From assembly GCF_001553545.1 (NCBI RefSeq), contig NZ_CP014227.1:1-64000 (forward strand): DNA of 64,000 bases, in the 5' to 3' direction. This stretch comes from Capnocytophaga haemolytica. Lineage in GTDB: Bacteria; Bacteroidota; Bacteroidia; Flavobacteriales; Flavobacteriaceae. The position numbers and the translations under genes are program-made. The notes under the pieces are model-generated. The model saw only the letters and a program-made list of their open reading frames with translations, was not told the DNA's origin and did not search any database. Shown here piece by piece: positions 1 to 8,043 of this stretch (its first letter is position 1; each line of letters opens with the position of its first letter).

Positions 1-387
1 ACACGTTTACAGATTATTTACTTCCTATTTGGCATCGCTAAAGCTGATGGCAAGGTAAGTGATGATGAGGTGCAGCAGATTCGGGAGATAAGTTATTACT
101 TCTTTATTGACTCAGTTGATTTTGAAAGTATCAAAGCGATGTTCGTCGGTTATCAGCAGAGCTATCAACAAACCAATGAATACAGAGTAGATGCTTATAA
201 AATTTTAGGAGTGAGTAGCTCAGCCACTGAGGCAGAAGTGAAGCGAGCCTATCGTGAGATGGCAAAAAAATATCACCCTGACAAGGTGATTACTGATGAT
301 GAGGCAATAAAGAAGGGGGCAGAAGAGAAGTTTAAGCAGGTGCAGCAGGCTTACGATCAGATTTGCAAAGAGCGGGGCTGGGGATAG
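1..387 (+). CDS. TerB/DnaJ (DjlA-like) co-chaperone, 3' part
   Basis: The reading frame is open from the first base of the window, so the gene begins upstream. The visible part starts in a TerB-like acidic segment (ADGKVSDDEV) and ends with a J domain: DAYKILGVSSSATEAEVKRA, then the HPD tripeptide (KYHPDK) needed to stimulate DnaK ATPase. A TerB region followed by a C-terminal J domain is the DjlA-like arrangement. The role is probably as an Hsp70 co-chaperone. Whether it has an N-terminal membrane anchor cannot be seen here. It converges on the SRP RNA gene that follows on the other strand. Confidence 0.85.
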   Translation, partial: TRLQIIYFLFGIAKADGKVSDDEVQQIREISYYFFIDSVDFESIKAMFVGYQQSYQQTNEYRVDAYKILGVSSSATEAEVKRAYREMAKKYHPDKVITDDEAIKKGAEEKFKQVQQAYDQICKERGWG

Positions 388-407
388 GAGTAAGGGCAAA
401 AAAAAGT

Positions 408-501
408 GGCAAGCGATCTACATCGCACCGCTACAACCGAATACCTTTGCTGTGTTCCCACCCTGGAGGATTTTTCAGGAGCTGGTCGTGTAGGACTTGC
501 C
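408..501 (-). ncRNA. ffs: Bacterial small SRP RNA (4.5S RNA)
   Basis: Read on the minus strand, this segment has complementary ends (GGCAAG near 501, CTTGCC near 408) and an apical part CCTCCAGGGTGGGAACACAG, followed by CAAAGGTATTCGG, which is the domain IV hairpin with a GGAA tetraloop to which Ffh binds. The transcript is followed at once by a run of eight T residues (398-405 on the complement), as expected for a Rho-independent end. A good promoter lies just upstream. The RNA forms the signal recognition particle with Ffh and targets nascent membrane proteins. An open frame of 67 codons across the other strand is spurious. Confidence 0.85.
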
Positions 502-505
502 GCTG

Positions 506-535
506 CAAAAGTACAACTTTTTCATTACATAGCAA
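506..535 (-). promoter_or_regulatory. Promoter of the SRP RNA gene
   Basis: On the minus strand TTG (535-533) is followed after 19 bases by TACTTTTG (513-506), matching the Bacteroidota consensus TTG-N19-20-TAnnTTTG. The predicted start falls a few bases into the SRP RNA stem. Confidence 0.75.
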
Positions 536-555
536 GTTTTTTAGGAAATTTTTTG

Positions 556-563
556 TAACTTTG
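556..563 (+). promoter_or_regulatory. -7 element upstream of ndk
   Basis: TAACTTTG fits TAnnTTTG, 59 bases before the ndk start. No clear TTG is found 19-20 bases further upstream, so this is a single-element call. It diverges from the SRP RNA promoter about 20 bases away. Confidence 0.5.
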
Positions 564-621
564 TAGCCTAAATAACGCGGTTTTTACGCTTAACATATTT
601 ATTAACAACATATTAGAGATT

Positions 622-1041
622 ATGGCAACGAATAGAACTTTTACGATGATTAAGCCTGATGCGGTGCAAAAAGGCTATATTGGAGCAATCTTAAAAGAGA
701 TTACCGATGCGGGTTTTGTCATCAAGGCGATGAAGCTCACACAACTCACTCGCCGCGATGCGGAGCTTTTTTATGCGGTACACGCGGACAAACCTTTCTT
801 TGAGGATTTGGTTACTTTTATGAGCAGCGGCGCTATTGTGGCAGCGATCTTAGAGAAGGAGAACGCTGTAGCTGATTTCCGTACACTCATCGGCAGTACT
901 GACCCTGAGAAGGCGGCAGAGGGTACACTGAGGAAGAAATATGCGACTTCGATGTCACGCAATGCTGTACACGGCTCGGATAGCGATGAGAATGCTGCGA
1001 TAGAAAGTGCTTTCCAATTTGCGGGACGCGAAGTGTTTTAA
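622..1041 (+). CDS. ndk: Nucleoside diphosphate kinase
   Basis: 139 aa, the usual NDK length. The enzyme transfers the gamma phosphate of ATP to other NDPs through a phosphohistidine. The catalytic signature NAVHGSDS is at residues 114-121 with the active His at 117, and the N-terminus [10 protein letters not shown] is the standard NDK start. It is cytoplasmic and serves nucleotide supply. The following DUF721 gene begins 13 bases after the stop, so the two are probably co-transcribed from the -7 element at 556-563. Confidence 0.97.
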   Translation: MATNRTFTMIKPDAVQKGYIGAILKEITDAGFVIKAMKLTQLTRRDAELFYAVHADKPFFEDLVTFMSSGAIVAAILEKENAVADFRTLIGSTDPEKAAEGTLRKKYATSMSRNAVHGSDSDENAAIESAFQFAGREVF

Positions 1042-1054
1042 CACCTAAAATGCT

Positions 1055-1348
1055 ATGGAAGAGGGTAACACAAGCAGTATGGCAGAGGTTATTCGCCACT
1101 TTGTAGAACGGTACAAGTTGCAATATGGGCTGAACAAAGTAGAGGTAAAAGATCTCTGGAACGAGCAGATGGGTACCCCTATTGCACGGCAGACGATCTC
1201 AGTAGAGTTAGTAGGAGAGACGCTCCGTTGTAGGTTCGTTTCGGCTTCGCTTTCCCAAGAGCTAAGCTATGGGAAAGAAAAGATAATGAACAACCTAAAC
1301 GAGGCTCTCGGTGGAGAGGTGATAAAGAAAATCATTTTTTTAAATTGA
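1055..1348 (+). CDS. DUF721 (DciA-like) protein
   Basis: 97 aa. The sequence follows the DUF721 pattern: an N-terminal helix, then WNEQMGTPIARQTISVELVG and CRFVSASLSQELSYGKEKI, ending after EVIKKIIFLN. Distant relatives such as DciA load the replicative helicase; that role here is inference. ATG at 1055 is the first start; a second ATG at 1079 would give an 89-aa protein that still contains the whole domain. It lies directly behind ndk, and its stop overlaps the next start (1345). Confidence 0.85.
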   Translation: MEEGNTSSMAEVIRHFVERYKLQYGLNKVEVKDLWNEQMGTPIARQTISVELVGETLRCRFVSASLSQELSYGKEKIMNNLNEALGGEVIKKIIFLN

Positions 1349-1896
1349 TGATACGATTTGCAACCATAGACGACAGCCACAGTGTAGCCCCCTTGATGCT
1401 ACAAGCGATGGAGGAGATCGTTCATAAGATTATAGGCAGGAAGGACAATGTGGAGGCGGTAGCTTTCTTAAAAACACTTTTTGAGGAGGAAGCCAATCAG
1501 TACTCCCACCAGAATACGCTTGTGTTTGAGGGTGCTAAGGGGCAGGTGCTCGGCTCGCTCGTGTTCTACGATGGTGCGGATTTGCACACACTGAGGCAAC
1601 CTGTGCTCGACCTTGCCTCACAAAGGTACGGCACGGTTATTGCTATGGAAGATGAGACGGCGGCGGGGGAAATCTACATCGATACGCTGAGTGTGCACCC
1701 TATGGCTCAGGGCAAGGGGATAGGATCGAAGCTCATCAGCTATCTCAAAGCCTATACACAGCAGCCTATTGGGCTGTTGGTAGATACCAAAAACCCACAC
1801 GCCGAAAGGCTTTACACCCGTTTGGGCTTCCATTACCAAAGCGATGTGCCGCTGGCGGGCGGTTTATACAAACACTTGCAATACACGAGAGAATGA
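1345..1896 (+). CDS. GNAT-family N-acetyltransferase
   Basis: 183 aa. The acetyl-CoA binding motif of GNAT proteins is visible as HPMAQGKGIGSKLISYLKAY (Q-x-x-G-x-G/A) near residue 120, followed by KNPHAERLYTRLGF, a typical GNAT motif B. Substrate cannot be told from sequence. The gene overlaps DUF721 by 4 bases and pyrC by 4 bases (ATGAGA), so it is translationally coupled within the pyrC-hemD run. Confidence 0.88.
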   Translation: MMIRFATIDDSHSVAPLMLQAMEEIVHKIIGRKDNVEAVAFLKTLFEEEANQYSHQNTLVFEGAKGQVLGSLVFYDGADLHTLRQPVLDLASQRYGTVIAMEDETAAGEIYIDTLSVHPMAQGKGIGSKLISYLKAYTQQPIGLLVDTKNPHAERLYTRLGFHYQSDVPLAGGLYKHLQYTRE

Positions 1897-3230
1897 GAAC
1901 AGTGATTAAAAATACCTACCTCGTCAATGAAGGTGTGATACAGCAAGGCGATTTGCTCATTGAGGGTGAACGCATTGCGCGTATAGGCGGGACTATTACC
2001 CCTAAGGAAGGCGATACGGTGATCGAGGCTGAGGGAAAGTATCTGCTGCCTGGGGTGATTGATGACCAAGTGCACTTTCGTGAACCAGGGCTCACTCATA
2101 AGGCGACTATCGGCAGTGAGAGTAGGGCAGCGGTAGCGGGAGGCGTTACTACCTTCTTTGAGCAGCCTAATACGGTGCCTCAAACCACGACTATAGAACG
2201 TTTGGAAGAGAAGTTTGCCATCGCAGCAAAGACCTCTTATGCTAATTACTCTTTCTTCTTGGGGGGCACGAATGACAATTTGGAAGAGCTGAAACGGCTC
2301 AGCAGGAATGCCTGTGCGGGTATCAAGCTCTTCTTGGGGTCTTCTACGGGGAATATGCTGGTAGATGACGAGGCTGTGATAGAGAATATATTCCGCAATA
2401 CCGATTTAGTGATAGCTGCCCATTGTGAAGACGAGCAGACCATCAGGCGCAACTTAGCGCATTATAAGGAACGCTATGGTGAGGACATTCCCATAGCAAT
2501 GCACCCGTTGATAAGAAGTGCTGAGGCTTGTTATCTCTCCTCCTCAAAGGCGATAGCCTTAGCAAAGAAGACAGGGGCACGGCTACACGTATTCCACCTC
2601 TCCACAGCAAGAGAGACGGAACTTTTTAGGAATGATATCCCACTGAAAGATAAGAAGATCACGGCGGAAGTGTGTGTACATCACCTGTGGTTCTCCGATG
2701 CTGACTATGCGAGCAAAGGGGCATTTATCAAGTGGAACCCTGCGGTGAAGACCGCTGAGGATAGGGCAGCTTTATGGACAGCACTACTCGACGATCGCTT
2801 AGATGTTATAGCCACTGACCACGCCCCACATACCTTGCAAGAGAAACAGCAGCAAGGCTATACAAATATACCCTCAGGAGGACCTTTGGTGCAACACTCC
2901 TTAGTAGCAATGCTCGAGCAGGCGAAGAAAGGTAAGATAGCTATCAAAACCCTTGTGCAGAAGATGTGTCATAACCCTGCTATCCTCTTTGAGATAAAGG
3001 ACAGAGGCTACTTGCGCGAAGGCTACTATGCCGACCTTGTGCTCGTAGATATGGATGCTACGTGGCAGGTAAGCAAGGCAAACCTGCTCTACAAGTGCGG
3101 ATGGAGCCCATTTGAGGGACAGACATTCAGTACACAGGTGGTAAGTACCTTTGTCAATGGACACTTAGTATACGACAGAGGCACTGTAATAGGCGATCCA
3201 CAAGGCAAACGTATCACTTTTAACCAATAA
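1893..3230 (+). CDS. pyrC: Dihydroorotase (class I, PyrC)
   Basis: 445 aa amidohydrolase that cyclises carbamoyl-aspartate in pyrimidine synthesis. Visible metal-site motifs are VIDDQVHFREPG at residues 55-66, the lysine in GIKLFLGSSTGN, AAHCED, HVFHLST and the TDHAPHT signature. In most class I enzymes the first motif is DxHxH; here the first His position is Gln (Q59) and only H61 remains. I recall the same IDDQVHF in other Bacteroidota PyrC proteins, so this is likely a lineage trait, not decay. It starts 4 bases inside the GNAT gene. Confidence 0.93.
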   Translation: MRTVIKNTYLVNEGVIQQGDLLIEGERIARIGGTITPKEGDTVIEAEGKYLLPGVIDDQVHFREPGLTHKATIGSESRAAVAGGVTTFFEQPNTVPQTTTIERLEEKFAIAAKTSYANYSFFLGGTNDNLEELKRLSRNACAGIKLFLGSSTGNMLVDDEAVIENIFRNTDLVIAAHCEDEQTIRRNLAHYKERYGEDIPIAMHPLIRSAEACYLSSSKAIALAKKTGARLHVFHLSTARETELFRNDIPLKDKKITAEVCVHHLWFSDADYASKGAFIKWNPAVKTAEDRAALWTALLDDRLDVIATDHAPHTLQEKQQQGYTNIPSGGPLVQHSLVAMLEQAKKGKIAIKTLVQKMCHNPAILFEIKDRGYLREGYYADLVLVDMDATWQVSKANLLYKCGWSPFEGQTFSTQVVSTFVNGHLVYDRGTVIGDPQGKRITFNQ

Positions 3231-3234
3231 GAAA

Positions 3235-3600
3235 ATGAAAAGAATTATACCCCTCCTCATAGCTCTCGCACTCTTGGCTTGCAAAAAGAACATTGTGCCC
3301 AAGCCCGACCATTTCTTAAACGATAAGGAGATGGAACAACTAATGTACGACTTAGCTCTTTTAGAAGCCTTTAAGAATGCTGAGCCAAGGCTACTTGACT
3401 CGTTACAGATCAACAGTAAGGACTTTATTTACAAGAAGTACGGCATTGATAGCCTTGCAATGGCTCAGAATATAGTCTATTACGCATCCCTACCTAAAGA
3501 GTATGACACTATCATCAAGAAGGTAGAGCATCGCTTGAAGTTTCAGCGTGATAGCATCAACAATCCCAATAGTTTAAAGAACAATCAGAATAAGAAATAA
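3235..3600 (+). CDS. DUF4296 lipoprotein
   Basis: 121 aa. The N-terminus MKRIIPLLIALALLAC is a lipoprotein signal with the lipobox LLAC (Cys16). The body contains the DUF4296 pattern MEQLMYDLALLEAFKNAEP and YKKYGIDSLAMAQNIVYYAS, followed by a charged helical end rich in Asn/Lys. Function is unknown. It is a Bacteroidota-specific family often found next to dihydroorotase, as here (4 bases after the pyrC stop). Confidence 0.85.
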   Translation: MKRIIPLLIALALLACKKNIVPKPDHFLNDKEMEQLMYDLALLEAFKNAEPRLLDSLQINSKDFIYKKYGIDSLAMAQNIVYYASLPKEYDTIIKKVEHRLKFQRDSINNPNSLKNNQNKK

Positions 3601-3612
3601 CAAAGCCTTGTA

Positions 3613-4305
3613 TTGGAAACACTTGCCTTACATAAATCATATATCTCGTGGATATTCCCTGCTTTCTTGCTCATCTTTGGGCTGATAGCTTTCTTGAGGG
3701 TATTCTATCCTAACCACTTCTTTGACTACAAAAAACTGCTTTACAACAGTAAATACATCATCATCTATCAGAAGAAAGAGCGAAAGCTGCACCTATTCAG
3801 CGTAGTGCTCTACCTCTTGCAGTGCCTGAGCTTAGCACTCTTTGCTTATGTATGCCTCAAAGCCTTGCGAATTACAGCACTTGACCACCAACGGTATCTA
3901 TACTTAGAGCTCGTGATAATTGCCTTTGTAGTACTCACCTTAAAACTGCTACTCCAACGCTGGATCAGTTCCCTTTTTGACCTAAAAGAGTTCACCCACG
4001 GCTATACTTTCACCCGATTAGCCTACTCAAATTATGCTGCTATTCTTGTGGCAGTACTCTTATTTTTGGGCGTTTACACTCCTGTTTTTGGTAAAATCTT
4101 CTTAGGAACACTTCTTTGCATACTGCTGACTATCAATATTATAAGCTGGGTGAAAATTATAAAAACAAATCTTAAAGAAATAAAACCTTACAGTTTGTAT
4201 TTTATTTTGTACTTTTGCACCCTCGAAATAGCGCCTTATATCTTTCTCATCTACTCCGTGAGGTATTTAGCTGAGAGCCATACGATGCTTCAATTTAGTT
4301 TGTAG
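3613..4305 (+). CDS. DUF4271 integral membrane protein
   Basis: 230 aa with about six hydrophobic segments (for example SYISWIFPAFLLIFGLIAFL at the N-terminus and ILVAVLLFLGVYTPVFGKIF). It fits DUF4271, a Bacteroidota family commonly directly upstream of uroporphyrinogen-III synthase, as here. The start is TTG at 3613; no ATG start retains the first membrane segment. Function is unknown; the neighbourhood suggests nothing firmer than co-expression with hemD. Confidence 0.8.
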   Translation: METLALHKSYISWIFPAFLLIFGLIAFLRVFYPNHFFDYKKLLYNSKYIIIYQKKERKLHLFSVVLYLLQCLSLALFAYVCLKALRITALDHQRYLYLELVIIAFVVLTLKLLLQRWISSLFDLKEFTHGYTFTRLAYSNYAAILVAVLLFLGVYTPVFGKIFLGTLLCILLTINIISWVKIIKTNLKEIKPYSLYFILYFCTLEIAPYIFLIYSVRYLAESHTMLQFSL

Positions 4306-4336
4306 TGATACATAAGGGTGTAAAGAATAATAATTT

Positions 4337-5086
4337 ATGAAGGTAAAAACAATCTTAGTTTCACAACCAGAACCCAAAGCAGAGAACTCGCCTTATGCGC
4401 AGATCATCGAAAACCACAAAGTGAAAGTAGACTTCATCCCCTTTGTGAAAGTCGAAGGAATGACCGCCAAGGACATACGTATGCAGAAGATCGACCTTAC
4501 GAACTTCACCGCGGTGATACTTACCAGCCGCAAATCAGTAGACCATTACTTCCGCATCGCTGAGGAAATGCGCTTCAAGGTGCCCACTACAATGAAGTAC
4601 TTCTGCCAATCTGAGGCTATAGCCTATTATCTACAAAAATACATCACCTACCGCAAACGCAAGATATACGTAGGCAAAAAGGAGTTTGCTGACCTCTTGC
4701 CTATCTTAAAGAAATACAAGGAGGAGAAGTTTCTCTTCCCTGGTTCCGACGTACCCAAACCTGAGGCTACCGAAGCCCTCAACGAACTGAAAATAAAGTG
4801 GGAACGCGTAATCTTCTACCGCACTGTGGTGTGCGACCTTTCCGCTATTAAGAACGCTAAGTACGACATCCTTGCCTTCTTTAGTGCTGCTGGCGTGGAA
4901 GCCCTTTTCAAGAACTTCCCCGACTTCTCACAGAAGAAGACCAAAATCGCTGTCTATGGCGATGCTACCTTGAAAGCCGCTGAGGAAGCTGGGCTGACGA
5001 TCGACATCAAAGCTCCATCGCCCGAAAGCCCCTCAATGACCGTCGCCCTCGACCACTACATTAGCAAGGCAAACGCCAGAAAATAA
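4337..5086 (+). CDS. hemD: Uroporphyrinogen-III synthase
   Basis: 249 aa. HemD closes hydroxymethylbilane to uroporphyrinogen III in haem synthesis. The family is poorly conserved, but the pattern is right: an N-terminal VSQPEP segment, AVILTSRKSVDHYFR, the central FLFPGSDVP, and AFFSAAGVEALF followed by KIAVYGDATLKAAEEAGL and a proline/serine stretch (APSPESPSM) near the C-terminus. The partners hemA and hemC are at 23.5-25.7 kb, so the haem genes are split. It is last in the run and ends at the hairpin at 5111-5148. Confidence 0.88.
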   Translation: MKVKTILVSQPEPKAENSPYAQIIENHKVKVDFIPFVKVEGMTAKDIRMQKIDLTNFTAVILTSRKSVDHYFRIAEEMRFKVPTTMKYFCQSEAIAYYLQKYITYRKRKIYVGKKEFADLLPILKKYKEEKFLFPGSDVPKPEATEALNELKIKWERVIFYRTVVCDLSAIKNAKYDILAFFSAAGVEALFKNFPDFSQKKTKIAVYGDATLKAAEEAGLTIDIKAPSPESPSMTVALDHYISKANARK

Positions 5087-5110
5087 TCTATAGAACATAA
5101 CAAATAACAA

Positions 5111-5148
5111 TAATGCCCAATAGCAAATGATAAAGCTATTGGGCATTA
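5111..5148. terminator. Bidirectional hairpin terminator
   Basis: A 14-bp perfect stem (TAATGCCCAATAGC with its complement at 5135-5148) around a 10-base loop sits between the convergent hemD and GH3-like genes. It is followed by heptamer-phased sequence (CATTATG, CATTATA, TAATGTA). Confidence 0.85.
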
Positions 5149-5166
5149 TGCATTATATAATGTACA

Positions 5167-6678
5167 TTAGTCCATTGCTAACAGTTCCTCGACATACTCT
5201 CGGCTGTTCGACAGGCGCGGCACCTTATTCTGACCGCCGAGCTTATCTTTCTCCTTGAGCCAATCGTGGAAAAGCCTTGCGCGCGCTACGTGCACCTTAG
5301 GCATATTGAGCGTCATATTGTTATAGCGCTTCGCCTCGTAGTCGGAGTTGAGCTTCTTGAGCTCTGCATCCAACAGCTCAGTAAAGCGCACCATATCGGT
5401 AGGCGTCTTCTCAAACTCTATAATCCACTCGTGCCCCCCTTTGAGCTTATCCTTCATAAATATAGGTGCTACCGTGTAGTCCGTAACGCTGCTATCAGTC
5501 TGCTCACAGGCGTGCTTGAGTGCCCGCTCCGCATTCTCGATGATAAGCTCCTCACCAAACACATTGATAAAATGCTTCGTGCGCCCCGTAATCTTAATGC
5601 GGTAAGGCGAGGTGCTGGTAAAGCGCACCGTATCGCCTATCATATAGCGCCAAAGCCCTGAATTAGTGGTGATCACCACCGCATAGTTCTTGCCTGTTTC
5701 CACCTCCCAAAGCGGCACCACACGCTGCTCAGGCGTACCAAAGGTATCCATAGGGATAAACTCGTAAAAAATACCATAATCGAGCATTAACAGCATCTCG
5801 TCTGAATTGTTGCGGTCTTGAATGGCAAAGAACCCTTCGGAGGCGTTGTATATCTCGTAATAACGGAAGTCGTCCTTGGGTATCAGCTGTTTGTATTGCT
5901 CGCGGTAGGGCACAAAACTCACCCCGCCGTGGAAATACACCTCCAAGTTAGGCCATAGCTCTAAGAGGTGGCTCTTGCCCGTATCCTCCAAGAAGCGGTG
6001 TAGCAGCACGAGCATCCACGAAGGCACACCCGCCATACTGGTAACATTTTCCCCTTTAGCCTCGCGTATAATTGCCTTGAGCTTGCTTTCCCACTCACTC
6101 ATTAGCGACACTTTATTGCTCGGTGTACAGCTAAATTCCGCCCAAAAGGGCAAGTTTTCTATCAAAATAGCCGATAAATCCCCAAAATAAGTACCATTCT
6201 GCTCGTAAAGTTCTTTACTACCTCCCAATCTAAGACTTTTACCTGTAAAAAGATTAGCATTTTCGTTGTTATTGAGGTACAAACACAGCATATCCTTACC
6301 CGATTTGTAGTGACAAAGCTGCAAAGCCTCCTCACTTACGGGTATAAACTTACTTTTGGCATTGGTAGTGCCGCTACTCTTGGCAAACCACTTGATGGGC
6401 GTATGCCAAAAGATATTGCGCTCCCCTCGCCGTGCACGCTCCACTTGTGGCTCAAACACTTCGTAAGTGATCACAGGCGTGCGGCGTACAAACTGCTCGT
6501 AATTGTGCACCTCCTTAAAGCCGTAGGCTTTGCCCACTTCAGTGCCCTCGGCAGTGCGCACCAAGTCGAGCAGCACGCGCTCTTGCACCTCATTGGGGTG
6601 ATTGACAAAGTGTTCTATCTGGTCGATACGTCTCCGCAGGAACCACGACGTAATGGTGTTGATCAGTGCTAATGGCAT
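5167..6678 (-). CDS. GH3 auxin-responsive-promoter family protein
   Basis: 503 aa, typical of bacterial GH3 proteins, which are acyl-acid-amido synthetases of the adenylate-forming ANL fold. Visible are the nucleotide-binding KWFAKSSGTTNAKSKFIPVS segment near residue 95, YEIYNASEGFFAIQD, and SGLWRYMIGDTVRF. The plant enzymes join amino acids to hormones; the bacterial substrate is unknown, so only the fold and adenylation chemistry are supported. It appears monocistronic. The best upstream -7 match is TACTTTTA, one base off consensus. Confidence 0.9.
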   Translation of the reverse strand: MPLALINTITSWFLRRRIDQIEHFVNHPNEVQERVLLDLVRTAEGTEVGKAYGFKEVHNYEQFVRRTPVITYEVFEPQVERARRGERNIFWHTPIKWFAKSSGTTNAKSKFIPVSEEALQLCHYKSGKDMLCLYLNNNENANLFTGKSLRLGGSKELYEQNGTYFGDLSAILIENLPFWAEFSCTPSNKVSLMSEWESKLKAIIREAKGENVTSMAGVPSWMLVLLHRFLEDTGKSHLLELWPNLEVYFHGGVSFVPYREQYKQLIPKDDFRYYEIYNASEGFFAIQDRNNSDEMLLMLDYGIFYEFIPMDTFGTPEQRVVPLWEVETGKNYAVVITTNSGLWRYMIGDTVRFTSTSPYRIKITGRTKHFINVFGEELIIENAERALKHACEQTDSSVTDYTVAPIFMKDKLKGGHEWIIEFEKTPTDMVRFTELLDAELKKLNSDYEAKRYNNMTLNMPKVHVARARLFHDWLKEKDKLGGQNKVPRLSNSREYVEELLAMD

Positions 6679-6796
6679 CTTTATTCAGGTAAAAAATCGG
6701 GTAAAAGTACAGCTTATTTTTCAATTGACGAAATAATTCACTAAAAAAATACATCTCCCCTTCTTAAATAACTTCAAAATCAAAGGGTTAATCGCA

Positions 6797-7141
6797 CTAC
6801 TTTCTTTCGCTCCTCTTTGTAGTGATAACGATTGCTCCGTGCCTTGCTGCTGTGCCGTATGTTGCCCTTGCAATGCTATCCTTCAGCACCTCGAGGAGCG
6901 TAATGTCTTCCGCTTTTATAGATCGGAGCCATCTCATACATCGCTTGCGTCGCCTCGTAAAACGCTTATTACAACAGCAATACACCTTGCCATCAATCAC
7001 ATAAAGAGGTCCCTTACAACGGTCGCCCAAATACGGACTGAGCTTGATAATACCTCGCACCATTGCACAAGGAGTATCCTGTGCTGCACCTATCGCAGCA
7101 CAACCCAAAAGCAATAGTATCAAAGCAATATACCGCATCAC
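6797..7141 (-). CDS. Secreted mini-protein with a TonB-receptor plug motif
   Basis: 114 aa. It has an N-terminal signal peptide (MMRYIALILLLLGCAAIGAA, possibly a lipoprotein with LLGC). The rest looks like the core of a TonB-dependent receptor plug: PLYVIDGKVY near residue 44, then DITLLEVLKDSIARATYGT and GAIVITTK, the equivalent of the SusC-type plug box. There is no beta barrel. A Cys/Arg-rich insertion (CCCNKRFTRRRKRC) separates the two halves. Function is unknown. A TATTTTTG -7 element (minus, 7166-7159) lies just upstream. Confidence 0.7.
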   Translation of the reverse strand: MMRYIALILLLLGCAAIGAAQDTPCAMVRGIIKLSPYLGDRCKGPLYVIDGKVYCCCNKRFTRRRKRCMRWLRSIKAEDITLLEVLKDSIARATYGTAARHGAIVITTKRSERK

Positions 7142-7241
7142 AAAAAAGTTTTACCCTGCAAAAATACGCATTATTTCGCACATAACAAGCCTCTTTTCGG
7201 TAAAAATTTGCTATCTTTGCTACATACTCCCCTAGCCTAAT

Positions 7242-7274
7242 CGAATAAGAAACGAAGCCGTAACGAATCCACTA
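7242..7274 (+). repeat. 11-bp phased repeat, three units
   Basis: CGAATAAGAAA, CGAAGCCGTAA and CGAATCCACTA follow one another exactly, each starting with CGAA at 11-bp spacing. Nearly the same arrangement occurs upstream of trpB (48506-48538). Confidence 0.7.
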
Positions 7275-7467
7275 TATAACCCTTCCCCTTATCCACAGAT
7301 TTCCTCCTAAAAATAGAATTATTCACAATCAATTATTATTCAGACGTTTAAACCAAAAACTCATATATAAAAGAACATTCTTTATGAAATTTTTACCCAT
7401 TTATTCCAAGAAAAGTATTACTTTTGGCCCGTGAAACTCACAATAAAAAAACTGACAAATGAAGAGT

Positions 7468-7483
7468 TTGGCACGCTTATTGT
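7468..7483 (+). promoter_or_regulatory. Sigma-54-like -24/-12 site upstream of the DUF1573 gene
   Basis: TTGGCACG-N4-TTGT is a near match to the sigma-54 consensus TTGGCACG-N4-TTGC, with exactly ten bases between the -24 GG and the -12 G. The start codon lies 51 bases downstream, leaving a leader of about 40 bases. The last consensus base is T instead of C. A conventional TACTTTTG at 7419-7426 could also serve. Confidence 0.5.
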
Positions 7484-7534
7484 GGGATATCTTCACAAGA
7501 AACATTAGAATTAATATTTTAAAATTTTTAAACG

Positions 7535-7903
7535 ATGAAAAAGTTTTTAACATTATTGTTTGTAGCAGTTTTTGGCGTAATGGCTTATGCCCAAGATGCA
7601 GAGATTTCTTTTAAAGCAGAAGAAATTGATTACGGTACTATCAAAGCTGGTAGCGATGGGGTTCGTGTATTCGAGTTCACCAACACTGGCAAGGCTCCGC
7701 TAGTGATCTCAAACGTTACTTCATCTTGCGGATGCACCGTTCCTTCTTGGACAAACTCGCCTGTAGCCCCTGGTGCTAAAGGAAAAATTGAAGTAAAGTA
7801 CGACACTAACCGTGTTGGCCCTATCAGCAAGACCATCACTGTAAGCTCTAACGCTAAGAAGAACCCTCAGGTAGGCTTAAGAATTAGAGGACTTGTTCAA
7901 TAA
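7535..7903 (+). CDS. DUF1573 secreted protein
   Basis: 122 aa. A Sec signal peptide (MKKFLTLLFVAVFGVMAYAQ, cleavage after AYA) precedes a single Ig-like DUF1573 domain with the usual GTIKAGSDGVRVFEFTNTGK, SCGCTVPSW and GKIEVKYDT motifs. The SxCGCT box is the family hallmark. The protein is exported; its function is not established. It is monocistronic, bounded by the sigma-54-like site upstream and a strong terminator downstream. Confidence 0.9.
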   Translation: MKKFLTLLFVAVFGVMAYAQDAEISFKAEEIDYGTIKAGSDGVRVFEFTNTGKAPLVISNVTSSCGCTVPSWTNSPVAPGAKGKIEVKYDTNRVGPISKTITVSSNAKKNPQVGLRIRGLVQ

Positions 7904-7923
7904 TCCATAACTATTTATATTTT

Positions 7924-7959
7924 AATAAGCCGCTCTCGTTCACTTAGGAGCGGCTTATT
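7924..7959 (+). terminator. Rho-independent terminator
   Basis: 12-bp stem (AATAAGCCGCTC and its complement at 7948-7959) followed by T-rich sequence, just after the DUF1573 stop. Confidence 0.9.
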
Positions 7960-8005
7960 TTATGTTAAAAAAGTTATAAAATTTATTTTGTATAAAATTT
8001 TTTAC

Positions 8006-8013
8006 TACCTTTG
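8006..8013 (+). promoter_or_regulatory. -7 element of the coiled-coil secreted protein gene
   Basis: TACCTTTG lies 31 bases before the ATG at 8044. The nearest TTG upstream is only 15 bases away, so the -33 box is uncertain. The element rules out use of the upstream in-frame TTG at 8011, which lies inside it. Confidence 0.6.
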
Positions 8014-8043
8014 CCCCCAAGAGAACTAAAAACCATTTTTAAA

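Larger units (their letters stand above)
7142..7534. other. 393-bp intergenic region with several regulatory signals
   Basis: Holds the minus-strand promoter of the plug mini-gene, a forward TATCTTTG (7212-7219), three 11-bp-phased units at 7242-7274, a forward TACTTTTG (7419-7426) and a sigma-54-like site (7468-7483). No gene is supported; small open frames here lack family features. Confidence 0.6.

Noticed and set aside
363..566. 67-codon open frame on the plus strand
   Set aside because: It overlaps the SRP RNA gene and its promoter, has no family features and begins inside the DnaJ-type gene.
7459..7580. Short frame starting before the DUF1573 gene
   Set aside because: It overlaps the sigma-54-like site and the start of a well-supported gene in another frame.
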